DNA of 9,659 bases from Ornithomonoglobus_A sp034090805 (GTDB lineage Bacteria; Bacillota; Clostridia; UBA1381): positions 1-9,659 of the forward strand of contig JAXDRV010000045.1 of assembly GCA_034090805.1 (NCBI GenBank), written 5' to 3'. This document shows positions 1 through 6,992 of the stretch, piece by piece. Numbering within the stretch: position 1 is the first letter of the stretch; every line of letters starts with the position of its first letter. The notes beneath the pieces are model-generated. The model saw only the letters and a list, made by a program, of their open reading frames with translations. It was not told the origin of the DNA and did no database searches. The translations under genes were made by a program, and so were the position numbers.

Positions 1-21
1 CAAAACCAAGTTTGAAAGAAA

Positions 22-114
22 ATCACTCAGATTGCCGCTTTGCATTGAGTGGTGCTGTATCCAACGGTTTTGCTTGCAAAACTCGCCAAAGGCGACTATC
101 GGCAAAGCCGATAG
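22..114. repeat. Cluster of short palindromes (dispersed-repeat-like)
   Basis: Four small inverted repeats lie in tandem. CACTCA (24-29) pairs with TGAGTG (46-51). GTTTTGC (67-73) pairs with GCAAAAC (76-82). CGCC (84-87) and GGCG (91-94) flank an AAA loop. CTATCGGC (96-103) and GCCGATAG (107-114) flank another AAA loop. No open reading frame covers them. They lie just downstream of the azlC-like gene, so they could help end its transcript, although no long T-run follows. The arrangement resembles dispersed palindromic repeats of Clostridia; that is an inference, since no second copy lies in this window. Confidence 0.5.
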
Positions 115-167
115 CGTAAGCTACCGCCCCGAACAAAAAGCAGTGAGATGGGCGATTTTATTCAAAC

Positions 168-854
168 TTAATTACCTCTGCATATTTGTTTTCTGAATAC
201 CATTATTATCACTGTTGTCATGACCATTGCCGGAACAATAAATCCGTCCGCACCGAACACCGCAAGGCTTACCAAGGAGCATACAATGCCGGTGATTGCG
301 GGCAGATGATTTTTCTTCGCCTGCCATTGCTCCACAAACACTATAACGAACAGTGCCGTCATCGAAAAATCCACTCCCTTGAAATCAAACGGCAGCACCG
401 CACCCAAAATTGCGCCGAGAGTACAGCCGATTATCCAGTAAAGATGGTCAAGCATCGATATAAACAAAAAGAACCATTTTCTGTTTATCCCCTCCGGCGG
501 CTCAATGGTACAGGTTATCGAATATGTTTCGTCCGTCATCTGGAAAGCAAGAATATTCCTTGCCGCTCCCATGTCACGGTACTTCCCCACCATCGATATT
601 CCGTAAAACAGGTGACGTGCATTTATGATAAGCGTCAGCACCGCAGTGGAAATCAGCGACGCACCGTTTGCAAGCAGATCGACCGCCGCATACTGCATTG
701 TGCCGGTATACATTGTTATACTCATAAAAAAAGCCCATATGAAGCTGTAGCCCTTGCTTTGGAGAAGCACCCCAAAGCCTATCCCCAAAAACAAATACCC
801 CGCAAGCACCGGAACAGTCAGAGGGAACGCCGCCTTAAATGCCTTTTTCTTCAT
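168..854 (-). CDS. azlC: AzlC family branched-chain amino acid permease
   Basis: Integral membrane protein of the AzlC family, the large subunit of two-part AzlCD exporters of branched-chain amino acids and analogues. Residues here count from the ATG at 854, giving 228 aa, close to family size. About five or six hydrophobic segments are visible. Family signatures are a Gly-rich first helix with GYLFLGIGFG, then NARHLFYG around residue 80, then TDETYS around 110. An upstream in-frame GTG at 866 lies one base from the GGAGG site (868-872), too close to be used, whereas the ATG at 854 follows it by about 13 nt. The gene is transcribed alone from a strong promoter at 889-917, divergent from the acylation operon. 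The small partner AzlD is absent from the 167 bases downstream. Substrate is inferred from family only. Confidence 0.88.
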   Translation of the reverse strand: MKKKAFKAAFPLTVPVLAGYLFLGIGFGVLLQSKGYSFIWAFFMSITMYTGTMQYAAVDLLANGASLISTAVLTLIINARHLFYGISMVGKYRDMGAARNILAFQMTDETYSITCTIEPPEGINRKWFFLFISMLDHLYWIIGCTLGAILGAVLPFDFKGVDFSMTALFVIVFVEQWQAKKNHLPAITGIVCSLVSLAVFGADGFIVPAMVMTTVIIMVFRKQICRGN

Positions 855-888
855 AATATATAACACACCTCCATTCTCACCACATTAC

Positions 889-917
889 ATTATATATTCT
901 TTTTTGTATTTTGTCAA
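889..917 (-). promoter_or_regulatory. Promoter of the azlC-like gene
   Basis: On the minus strand, TTGACA (917-912) and TATAAT (894-889) are separated by exactly 17 bp, a full consensus sigma-A match. Start of transcription is expected near 882, leaving a leader of about 28 nt that is too short for a riboswitch or T-box. Confidence 0.8.
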
Positions 918-985
918 TTAAAAGTGTCTGAGCGGAGTGTTTTTTATGCAAAACATTACAATTAGTTGACAAATATTAAAATATA

Positions 986-1014
986 TTGACTAACCGTGTC
1001 AAACGTGTTATTAT
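986..1014 (+). promoter_or_regulatory. Promoter of the acylation operon, with possible operator
   Basis: TTGACT (986-991) and TATTAT (1009-1014) are 17 bp apart, one mismatch each from consensus. Expected start is near 1021, about 50 nt before the first gene. TTGAC (986-990) and GTCAA (998-1002) form an inverted repeat covering the -35 box and spacer, a plausible operator. Another TTGACA at 966-971 has no -10 at the right distance. Confidence 0.65.
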
Positions 1015-1072
1015 GTAATATGATTCTTTAAATTTATTTTGATATTTTACGCAGGTACAGGGGGTTTGGGGA

Positions 1073-1897
1073 ATGAATGCCGCAAGCAGAAAACGCATAC
1101 GGGATATGCAGAGAAATTCACGAAAAAAGCAGCAGCGCAAGTACGCCGTAAGGCGCATCGGTGCGCTTGTGATCGCATTGGCAGCCGTAATACTTATAAT
1201 CACGGCAGTGAGAGGCTGTGGCGGAAAAGCAGGCGGCCCCGTTGTGACCGTACTGCCCGGGGAAACGGTTTCTCCCGTTACTCCCAAGCCTTCTATCGGT
1301 CCTGTAGGCAACGTAACGCAATCGGATATCAGTCAGCAGTATTTTGCAAATTCGTGCTTTGTGGGAAATTCCGTAATCGAGGGAATGGAGATATACGAGC
1401 TTGTTGACGGTGCGGACTATTTCGCACGTATCGGGCTTAATGTCACGGACGCATCAAAGCTTTCGACCTCAACCGGCAGCGTTCCCGTAATCGACGAGCT
1501 TAACTCAAGCAAAAAATACAGCAGAATATTTATGATGTTCGGCGAAAATGAGCTTAACTGGCCGAGCATGGACGTATTCAAAAACGATTATGCCTCGCTC
1601 ATAAAAAAAGCCAAGAAATATCAGCCGTCCGCAAAGATTTATCTTCTGTCGGTTACTCCGATTTCCAAAACAGCGGACAGTCAGCAGTATGAGGGAGCAT
1701 CAAAGGACGCAATTGTAAAGCTTAATAAGCACATAAAGGCAATAGCGGAAGCAAACGGCGCAGAATACGTTGACTTATTCACGGCACTTGGGGATAAAAA
1801 CGGTTTCCTACCCGAGGGTGTTGCCGCAGACGGAATACATTTTGATAAGGATTATTATATAAAGAGTCTTGTGTTTATACAAAACAACTACCAATAA
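1073..1897 (+). CDS. Membrane-anchored SGNH/GDSL-type hydrolase
   Basis: Predicted extracellular esterase-like protein of 274 aa. A very basic N-terminus (residues 6-28) is followed by one hydrophobic segment (about 30-46). That gives a membrane anchor or uncleaved signal, then a Pro/Gly/Thr-rich linker (about 50-80). The SGNH domain runs from about 90 to the end. Block I reads FVGNSVIEG with nucleophile Ser100. Block III reads FGENE (156-160) with oxyanion Asn159. Block V reads DGIHF (253-257) with catalytic Asp253 and His256. GNS in place of GDS, and GENE in place of GxND, are divergent but keep the catalytic residues. The start ATG follows AGGGGG (1059-1064) by 8 nt. It is first in the operon with an MBOAT acyltransferase, so it probably removes or transfers O-acyl groups on a surface glycan. 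Substrate is unknown. Confidence 0.83.
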   Translation: MNAASRKRIRDMQRNSRKKQQRKYAVRRIGALVIALAAVILIITAVRGCGGKAGGPVVTVLPGETVSPVTPKPSIGPVGNVTQSDISQQYFANSCFVGNSVIEGMEIYELVDGADYFARIGLNVTDASKLSTSTGSVPVIDELNSSKKYSRIFMMFGENELNWPSMDVFKNDYASLIKKAKKYQPSAKIYLLSVTPISKTADSQQYEGASKDAIVKLNKHIKAIAEANGAEYVDLFTALGDKNGFLPEGVAADGIHFDKDYYIKSLVFIQNNYQ

Positions 1898-1930
1898 TAT
1901 TACAAAAATTCATTGAAAGGAATGGTAAAC

Positions 1931-2380
1931 ATGAAAAAAATACTTACGGGAACAGCGGCTTTTATTCTCAGTGCCGCTCTTATCGCAGGCTGCGGAAGCA
2001 AGGAGCTTGACATGACATCGGCCGCAAATGAGATCCTCAGCGGAGCGTCCTTTGCGGAGCAGCTTCAGCCCGCATCGGAAAACATCGCTTTAAAGCGACT
2101 CGGAATTAATGCCGCGGACGTTGAAAGCTGCGTTGCATACGCAAGCACAAACGCCGTTGTCGATGAATTTGCCGTTGTTAAAGCAACAAACGCCGCAAAC
2201 GTCGAAAGTGCAATACGCAGCCATATAGAGCAGCAGTCGGCAACGTATTCATCATATGCACCTAACGAAGTTCCAAAGCTTGAAGGCGCAGTTGTAAAGA
2301 CAGTAGGCGATTACGTTATATATGTTGTTTCGTCCGATAATGCGTCGGCTCAGGCTCTCGTGGACGGACTTACGAAATAA
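1931..2380 (+). CDS. DUF4358-type lipoprotein
   Basis: Small exported lipoprotein of 149 aa and unknown biochemical role. The N-terminus is MKK, a hydrophobic stretch and a lipobox LIAGC, with the lipidated cysteine at residue 21. The mature part is soluble. It has a pattern seen in DUF4358 proteins: an early amphipathic stretch, a central segment on visibility of a small alpha/beta fold (DEFAVVKATNAANV), and an ending VGDYVIYVVSSDN then a short helix. Family assignment is from recall of this pattern, not a search. A TTG at 1913 and an ATG at 1922 are also in frame, but AAAGGA (1916-1921) sits 9 nt before the ATG at 1931, which also gives a normal signal peptide. It lies 33 nt after the SGNH gene and 12 nt before the MBOAT gene, suggesting an accessory or scaffold role in the acylation machine on the outer face of the membrane. 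Confidence 0.75.
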   Translation: MKKILTGTAAFILSAALIAGCGSKELDMTSAANEILSGASFAEQLQPASENIALKRLGINAADVESCVAYASTNAVVDEFAVVKATNAANVESAIRSHIEQQSATYSSYAPNEVPKLEGAVVKTVGDYVIYVVSSDNASAQALVDGLTK

Positions 2381-2392
2381 CCGGAGGTTTCA

Positions 2393-3790
2393 ATGTATTT
2401 TTCAAGCCTTATTTTCCTATTTTTATATCTGCCGGCGGTGCTTCTCGGATATTATGCCGCACCGAGGCGGTTCAGGAACGGATTTTTATTGCTTGTGAAC
2501 TTGATATTCTACGGTTGGGGCGAGCCTGTCTTTATTCTTATCATGGCTCTGTCCATTACAGCGAATTACATATGCGGTCTTTTTATAGAACGCTACAGAA
2601 GCAGCGAACGTCTTGCAAAGACGTTCGTCGTTTTGTCTGTTGTAATAAGCCTCGGACTTTTGGGAATATTCAAGTACACAAACTTCCTTACGGGACTTCT
2701 GCGGCAGATACCGTTTTTATCGTTTCTGCCTAAAACAAACATACCTCTGCCGATAGGCATTTCCTTTTACACCTTCCAGGCAATGTCCTATACGATAGAC
2801 GTCTACAGAGGCGACACAAAGGCACAGCGCAGCATAGTCAGCTTCGGGACGTATGTGTCGTTTTTTCCGCAGCTAATTGCGGGTCCGATCGTCCGATACC
2901 GTGACATTGCGGAACAGCTTATGCACCGCCGTGAAAGCGTCGGTGATTTTGCGAACGGAATCAGGCGGTTTACCGTAGGACTGTGCAAAAAGGTGCTTAT
3001 CGCAAATCAGATGGGTATGTATTGGGATTTGCTGCGTGGTATGGGCACAGGCGGAGGCACTCTCGGCGCATGGCTCGGCATAATAGGATACACGTTTCAG
3101 ATATACTTTGATTTCAGCGCATATTCCGACATGGCGATAGGCCTTGGGAAAATGTTCGGCTTTGAGTTTGTCGAAAACTTTAATTACCCGTACATTTCAA
3201 AAAGCATAACGGAATTTTGGCGCAGATGGCATATATCCTTAAGCACGTGGTTCCGTGATTATGTATACATTCCTCTCGGCGGCAACCGATGCAAGCTCGG
3301 ACGGCACATATTCAATCTGCTTGTCGTTTGGCTGCTTACGGGATTTTGGCACGGAGCGAATATAAACTTCATATTATGGGGTCTGTATTTCTTTTTGCTG
3401 CTTGCCGGAGAAAAATTCGTGTACGGCAAGCTGCTTGAGCGTATGCCGGCTGTTGTAAAGCACGTGTATTCGCTGTTTTTCATAGTTTTGGGCTGGGTTC
3501 TGTTCTATTTTGAGGACTTTGGGCAGCTTTCGGCATTTACTATGAATTTATTCGGAAGTACGGGCAAAATCATCGGTCATGATGCGTTGAGCGTAACGCT
3601 GTCGTATCTGCCGCTGCTGCTCACTGCCGCAATAGGCAGCACTCCTCTGCCCAAGCTTATTCATGCAAGGCTCAAAAACCATCGTTTTTGCGGTGCGGTT
3701 GAGATAATACTGTGCACCGCTGCACTTTTGCTTTGCACAGCATCGCTCGTGAGCCAAAGCTACAACCCGTTTTTATATTTCAGATTTTAG
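2393..3790 (+). CDS. MBOAT family O-acyltransferase (AlgI/PatA-like)
   Basis: Polytopic membrane O-acyltransferase of 465 aa, the usual size for AlgI-type proteins. These take an acyl group from a cytoplasmic donor and pass it through the membrane for transfer to an extracellular polysaccharide. Many hydrophobic segments are visible throughout. Landmark motifs are PIGISFYTFQAMSY (120-133), FFPQLIAGPIVRY (157-169), WRRWHISLSTWFRDYVYIPLGG (276-297) and GFWHGANINFILWG (317-330). The two conserved histidines are His280 and His320, the latter the expected catalytic one. The start ATG follows GGAGG (2383-2387) by 5 nt. It sits between the DUF4358 lipoprotein and the DHHW protein, 12 nt from each, so the three are surely co-transcribed. 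Acetate is the likeliest acyl group by analogy with alginate and teichoic-acid-like systems; the glycan acceptor cannot be read from the sequence. Confidence 0.95.
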   Translation: MYFSSLIFLFLYLPAVLLGYYAAPRRFRNGFLLLVNLIFYGWGEPVFILIMALSITANYICGLFIERYRSSERLAKTFVVLSVVISLGLLGIFKYTNFLTGLLRQIPFLSFLPKTNIPLPIGISFYTFQAMSYTIDVYRGDTKAQRSIVSFGTYVSFFPQLIAGPIVRYRDIAEQLMHRRESVGDFANGIRRFTVGLCKKVLIANQMGMYWDLLRGMGTGGGTLGAWLGIIGYTFQIYFDFSAYSDMAIGLGKMFGFEFVENFNYPYISKSITEFWRRWHISLSTWFRDYVYIPLGGNRCKLGRHIFNLLVVWLLTGFWHGANINFILWGLYFFLLLAGEKFVYGKLLERMPAVVKHVYSLFFIVLGWVLFYFEDFGQLSAFTMNLFGSTGKIIGHDALSVTLSYLPLLLTAAIGSTPLPKLIHARLKNHRFCGAVEIILCTAALLLCTASLVSQSYNPFLYFRF

Positions 3791-3802
3791 GAGGCAACGG
3801 CT

Positions 3803-4906
3803 GTGAAAGTTTACGATAAAATCCTTACCGCAATGTTCTGTATATTTATCTTCGGTTTCGGAATTGCGTTTATTTTCCTGCCTAAGGAAAGCTTTTCCGA
3901 AAACGAAAAGCGCAGCCTTGCCGAAATGCCCAAGCTTACGGCTGCGTCCTTAACAAACGGTCAGTTTGAAAGCGGGTTTGAAAAATACCTCAATGACCAC
4001 TTCCCTTTCCGTGAAGGCTTCGCCGCCGCAGACGCATATTATATGCTCTGTACCGGCCGCAACGGCTCAAACGGCATTTACAAGGGAAAGGACGGGTATC
4101 TGTTTACCAAGCCGGCAAGCGGTGCCGACTCTCCTCTCAAGGAAAACGTTTCCGCATTACAAAGCTTTGCAAAAAACACGCAAATAATGACAACAATGCT
4201 GCTCATCCCCTCAAGCGGATACATAATGAGCGACAAGCTGTCCCAAAATCATCTCGAATACAAGGACGGAGAAATAATCGAGAGTGTGCATAAAACGGTT
4301 GAAAGCGATATACGTTGGGTGGATATTCCGTCAAAATTCACCGCCGCAAAGGACAGCGGACAAATTTATTACAAAACCGACCACCACTACACCACCTACG
4401 GCGCATACCTTGCATACGAAGCATTCTGCGAGGAGCATGGTCTTGAGCCGTTTAAAGATTACACAATAGAAAGCTACGGTGGCTTTTACGGTACATCATA
4501 TTCAAAAAGCGCATTTTGGAATGAGCCGTCCGAGTCGCTTGAGGTATGGCGCTATCCCTCAAACGCATATGTTGAGATGAACGGACAGGTGTATAATTCG
4601 ATATGGTTTGACGAGCATTTGCGGAATATGGACAAGTATCCCGTATTCCTGAACGGAAATCAGCCGTTTGAAAGAATAATCAATCCGGACGCCGAGGGCG
4701 GGAAAATACTGCTCCTAAAGGATTCGTACGCGCACGCACTCGTTCCGTTCCTTGCCCGCCACTACAGACAGATCGATATGGTTGATTTGAGATATTATTT
4801 TGAGCCTGTGTCATCGCTTGTAAATGAAAATCAATACGGCGAGATATTCATGATTTACGGTCTGTCGTCATTGTGCGACAGCAACGATATTTCGATTTTG
4901 GAATAG
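3803..4906 (+). CDS. DHHW family protein (AlgX/AlgJ-like SGNH fold)
   Basis: Extracellular, membrane-anchored protein of 367 aa that probably completes the acyl transfer begun by the upstream MBOAT protein. One hydrophobic segment (about 8-26) acts as signal or anchor. Family motifs follow: SENEKRSLAEMP (32-43), DHFPFR (65-70), KGKDGYLF (94-101), the signature DHHY (193-196, Tyr replacing the usual Trp) with HYTTYGAYLAYEAF around it, and LLKDSYAH (304-311) with nucleophile candidate Ser308. In AlgX/AlgJ relatives an Asp-His pair and this Ser form the catalytic triad. The start is GTG at 3803, 8 nt after AGGAGG (3789-3794). That ribosome site shares two bases with the TAG stop of the MBOAT gene, which favours translational coupling. 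It is the last gene of the operon, followed directly by terminator hairpins. Confidence 0.87.
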   Translation: MKVYDKILTAMFCIFIFGFGIAFIFLPKESFSENEKRSLAEMPKLTAASLTNGQFESGFEKYLNDHFPFREGFAAADAYYMLCTGRNGSNGIYKGKDGYLFTKPASGADSPLKENVSALQSFAKNTQIMTTMLLIPSSGYIMSDKLSQNHLEYKDGEIIESVHKTVESDIRWVDIPSKFTAAKDSGQIYYKTDHHYTTYGAYLAYEAFCEEHGLEPFKDYTIESYGGFYGTSYSKSAFWNEPSESLEVWRYPSNAYVEMNGQVYNSIWFDEHLRNMDKYPVFLNGNQPFERIINPDAEGGKILLLKDSYAHALVPFLARHYRQIDMVDLRYYFEPVSSLVNENQYGEIFMIYGLSSLCDSNDISILE

Positions 4907-4936
4907 AAAAAGCCTTTGGCAAAAGGTAAGCTTTTT
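4907..4936 (+). terminator. Imperfect terminator-like hairpin
   Basis: Starting one base after the operon's last stop, AAAAAG (4907-4912) pairs with CTTTTT (4931-4936), and CCTTT (4913-4917) with AAAGG (4922-4926), with a GGCA loop and a TAAG bulge. The T-run lies in the stem, so it is likely a weak first terminator ahead of the stronger one at 4975. Confidence 0.4.
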
Positions 4937-4974
4937 GCTGACAGGAAACCGAGAAATTTTCTGAATAACAAAAA

Positions 4975-5003
4975 CCGCCCGAAAATCAACGGGCGGCTTT
5001 TTT
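4975..5003 (+). terminator. Bidirectional intrinsic terminator between convergent genes
   Basis: CCGCCCG (4975-4981) and CGGGCGG (4990-4996) form a perfect 7-bp GC stem with an 8-nt loop, followed on the plus strand by a T-run at 4998-5003. On the minus strand the same stem is followed by TTTTT (4974-4970). It therefore serves both the acylation operon and the convergent sugar-kinase gene. The plus-strand T-run overlaps the stop codon of the kinase gene (5002-5004). Confidence 0.9.
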
Positions 5004-6090
5004 ATTTGGTTTTCATTATATCGGAGATAATTTTTTTCATTTCCTCTTTTTTGCTTTCCATATCCTTTACAAGCTTAAGCTGCGTTCTTGCTCTTACAAG
5101 ATTATGCTCGGCATAGTGGGTTTTAAAGTACGTATCTCCGTTAAGATAATCACCGAGGAAACGTATACCGCATTCGTATGTCATCAGCATTGCCGCATCG
5201 GGAAGAAGCTCAAGCTCCTTTTCAGTAATCGACGGCGCAAGCTCCTCAAGGTATCCCTTTGTAAAGGCACTGAATTTATCAAGATCAAAATAAACCTTTG
5301 ATAAATCCTTCTCGTCCTCAGCCGCACTTGACGCTCCGAATCTCAGAGCATCGCCGTAATCGTAAAGCAGTGAGCCGGGCATTACCGTATCAAGGTCTAT
5401 TACGCATATTGCCTCGTCCGTATCTGCATCAAACAGAACGTTATTAAGCTTTGTATCATTGTGCGTAACACGAAGCGGCAGACCGCCGTTTTCAAGCAAA
5501 TCCACTACCGTTCCCGTCATGCTCTCTCTTCCGAGAGCAAGCTCTATCTCCTCCGCAGCATCGGCACAGCGTCCGCAGGCATCATTTTCAACGGCTTTTT
5601 TGAAATCCGCAAATCGGCTTTTTGTATTATGGAAATTCGGGATTGTTTCATGCAGCTTTTCCGCCGGAAAATCCGCAAGCATATTTTGGAATTTTCCGAA
5701 TGCACGTGCCGCACTGTACAAATCACGGTTTGTTTCCGCAGTTTCCTTTGTCACGGTATTGCCCACATATGTATACAAACGGAAATAATCGCCTTTTTCC
5801 GTTTTATATACGGTCTTTCCGTCAACGGTGTATATAATCTCAAGCGTTTCCCTCGAAGGATCACCGCCTGCCTCGGCTATTTTTCTGCGCAGATGGCTTG
5901 TTACGGAGTCTATGTTTTCCATAACATTCTCAGGCTCGGCAAAAATCCCCGTATTTATTTTTTGCAGAATGTACTTCTGCGGACTTTCGCACAGATACGT
6001 ATCGTTTATATGCCCGTTTCCGTAGGGGCTTACGTTATAATGATTTATATCCTTAAAATTGCTTAATATTTTATTTGCATCATATTCCAT
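5002..6090 (-). CDS. Phosphotransferase, N-acetylhexosamine 1-kinase-like
   Basis: Cytoplasmic kinase of 362 aa with the aminoglycoside-phosphotransferase/choline-kinase fold, close in size and motifs to bifidobacterial NahK, which phosphorylates GlcNAc or GalNAc at C1. The nucleotide loop reads GNGHINDTY (24-32). An ATP-site lysine candidate is in YILQKINT (40-47). The catalytic loop is THNDTKLNN (209-217), with catalytic Asp212 and metal ligand Asn217. The second metal site is DLDT (232-235), followed by GSLLYDYGDALRFG (239-252), a segment typical of NahK-like proteins. The start ATG follows GAGGG by about 8 nt and overlaps the end of the nucleotidyltransferase gene by 11 nt, so the two are translationally coupled. 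With that partner it likely makes a sugar-1-phosphate for nucleotide-sugar synthesis. Exact sugar is uncertain; no phosphorylase, galT or galE is present in the window, unlike the bifidobacterial lnp cluster. Confidence 0.84.
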   Translation of the reverse strand: MEYDANKILSNFKDINHYNVSPYGNGHINDTYLCESPQKYILQKINTGIFAEPENVMENIDSVTSHLRRKIAEAGGDPSRETLEIIYTVDGKTVYKTEKGDYFRLYTYVGNTVTKETAETNRDLYSAARAFGKFQNMLADFPAEKLHETIPNFHNTKSRFADFKKAVENDACGRCADAAEEIELALGRESMTGTVVDLLENGGLPLRVTHNDTKLNNVLFDADTDEAICVIDLDTVMPGSLLYDYGDALRFGASSAAEDEKDLSKVYFDLDKFSAFTKGYLEELAPSITEKELELLPDAAMLMTYECGIRFLGDYLNGDTYFKTHYAEHNLVRARTQLKLVKDMESKKEEMKKIISDIMKTK

Positions 6091-6925
6091 CGTATCTACC
6101 CTCGCTTATCATTTTGCGCAGAGCGCTTTTTACGATTTCCGTATCCTCTTTATATGTAACTCCGAACCACTTTTCATCGGTGATCAGCACGTCCACCCTC
6201 TCGCCCTTGTTTCTGATAAGTCCGTCTATAACAGTCGGAATGAAAAACTCCGATTTTTCCTCGTGAATACGTTCTGTGAGGAATTTACTGAATTCACTTT
6301 CCAAAACGTCAAATATTCCGCGGTCCAGTCCCCACATATTCATCGATACAACCGAATCCATGGGAATTGACGTGCTTTTATCTATGGCGGTATGCTCCGT
6401 CACGCTTTTTAAAAGTCCGTTTTCAACCTCGCACACGCCTCTTGAAACCGTGCCGTTTTCGGAAAGGGTATTGCCGAGCTTAAAGCCGCACATACACTTC
6501 CCGCCTCCGTTTGCCAGATGATCGTGTATCAGCTTATACGAATGCGCTCCGTAAAAATCATCGGCATTTACCACCGCAAACGGAGTTGTTACCTTGTCAC
6601 GTGCGCAGAGTATCGCATGACCTGTCCCCCACGGCTTTTTTCTTTCGGGAGGAACGCAAAATCCCTCCGGAAGCTTGTCAAGCTCCTGGAATGCGTAGTC
6701 GACCTCGCACATTTTTTCTATTCTTCTTGCGGTAACCTCACGGAAATCAGCCTCTATTTCCTTTTTGATTACGAAAACAACCTTGTTAAAGCCTGCCTTT
6801 ACAGCATCGTATATGGAGTAGTCAAGCAAAATCTCTCCGTTGGGTCCCATCGGCGCAATCTGCTTAAGGCTGCCGAAGCGGCTGCCCATTCCCGCCGCCA
6901 TTACAAGTAGTGTTGTGTCATTCAT
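6080..6925 (-). CDS. Sugar-phosphate nucleotidyltransferase
   Basis: Cytoplasmic enzyme of 281 aa that joins an NTP and a sugar-1-phosphate to give a nucleotide sugar and pyrophosphate. The Rossmann-like GT-A type fold is marked by LLVMAAGMGSRFGSLKQ (6-22). This contains the GxGxRF signature and the catalytic Lys21. KPWGTGHA (97-104) binds the base or sugar, and NADDFYG (120-126) carries the metal-binding aspartate. Later blocks are SMNMWG and EFFIP, typical of the family. No C-terminal left-handed beta-helix is present, so it is not a GlmU-type bifunctional protein. The start ATG at 6925 has AAGGGAG (6938-6944) about 12 nt upstream, a rather long spacing. The next gene, a NahK-like kinase, overlaps by 11 nt; together they suggest a two-step salvage route from a free hexosamine or hexose to UDP-sugar. 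Nucleotide and sugar specificity are inferred. Confidence 0.88.
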   Translation of the reverse strand: MNDTTLLVMAAGMGSRFGSLKQIAPMGPNGEILLDYSIYDAVKAGFNKVVFVIKKEIEADFREVTARRIEKMCEVDYAFQELDKLPEGFCVPPERKKPWGTGHAILCARDKVTTPFAVVNADDFYGAHSYKLIHDHLANGGGKCMCGFKLGNTLSENGTVSRGVCEVENGLLKSVTEHTAIDKSTSIPMDSVVSMNMWGLDRGIFDVLESEFSKFLTERIHEEKSEFFIPTVIDGLIRNKGERVDVLITDEKWFGVTYKEDTEIVKSALRKMISEGRYDGI

Positions 6926-6963
6926 ATCGTTTCATAGCTCCCTTCATAATATAAAATTAACTC

Positions 6964-6992
6964 TTTACATTATTTTCATTGTATGATATAAT
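6964..6992 (+). promoter_or_regulatory. Promoter of the AraC-family gene (shared -10 palindrome)
   Basis: TTTACA (6964-6969) and TATAAT (6987-6992) are 17 bp apart, with a TG extended -10 at 6984-6985. Expected start is near 6999, giving a leader of about 47 nt. Its -10 overlaps that of the minus-strand promoter inside the palindrome TATAATTATA (6987-6996). Confidence 0.8.

Noticed and set aside
186..863. 225-aa open frame on the plus strand opposite the AzlC-like gene
   Set aside because: Its translation is rich in His, Arg and Cys with no domain pattern, typical of a shadow of the real minus-strand gene.
5461..6066. 201-aa open frame on the plus strand opposite the sugar kinase
   Set aside because: Antisense shadow of a gene with clear kinase motifs; no ribosome site or recognisable family.
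6918..6935. Five-codon frame MKRYE on the minus strand overlapping the nucleotidyltransferase start
   Set aside because: Its ATG is only two bases from the AAGGGAG site, too close for initiation, and the main ATG explains the gene.
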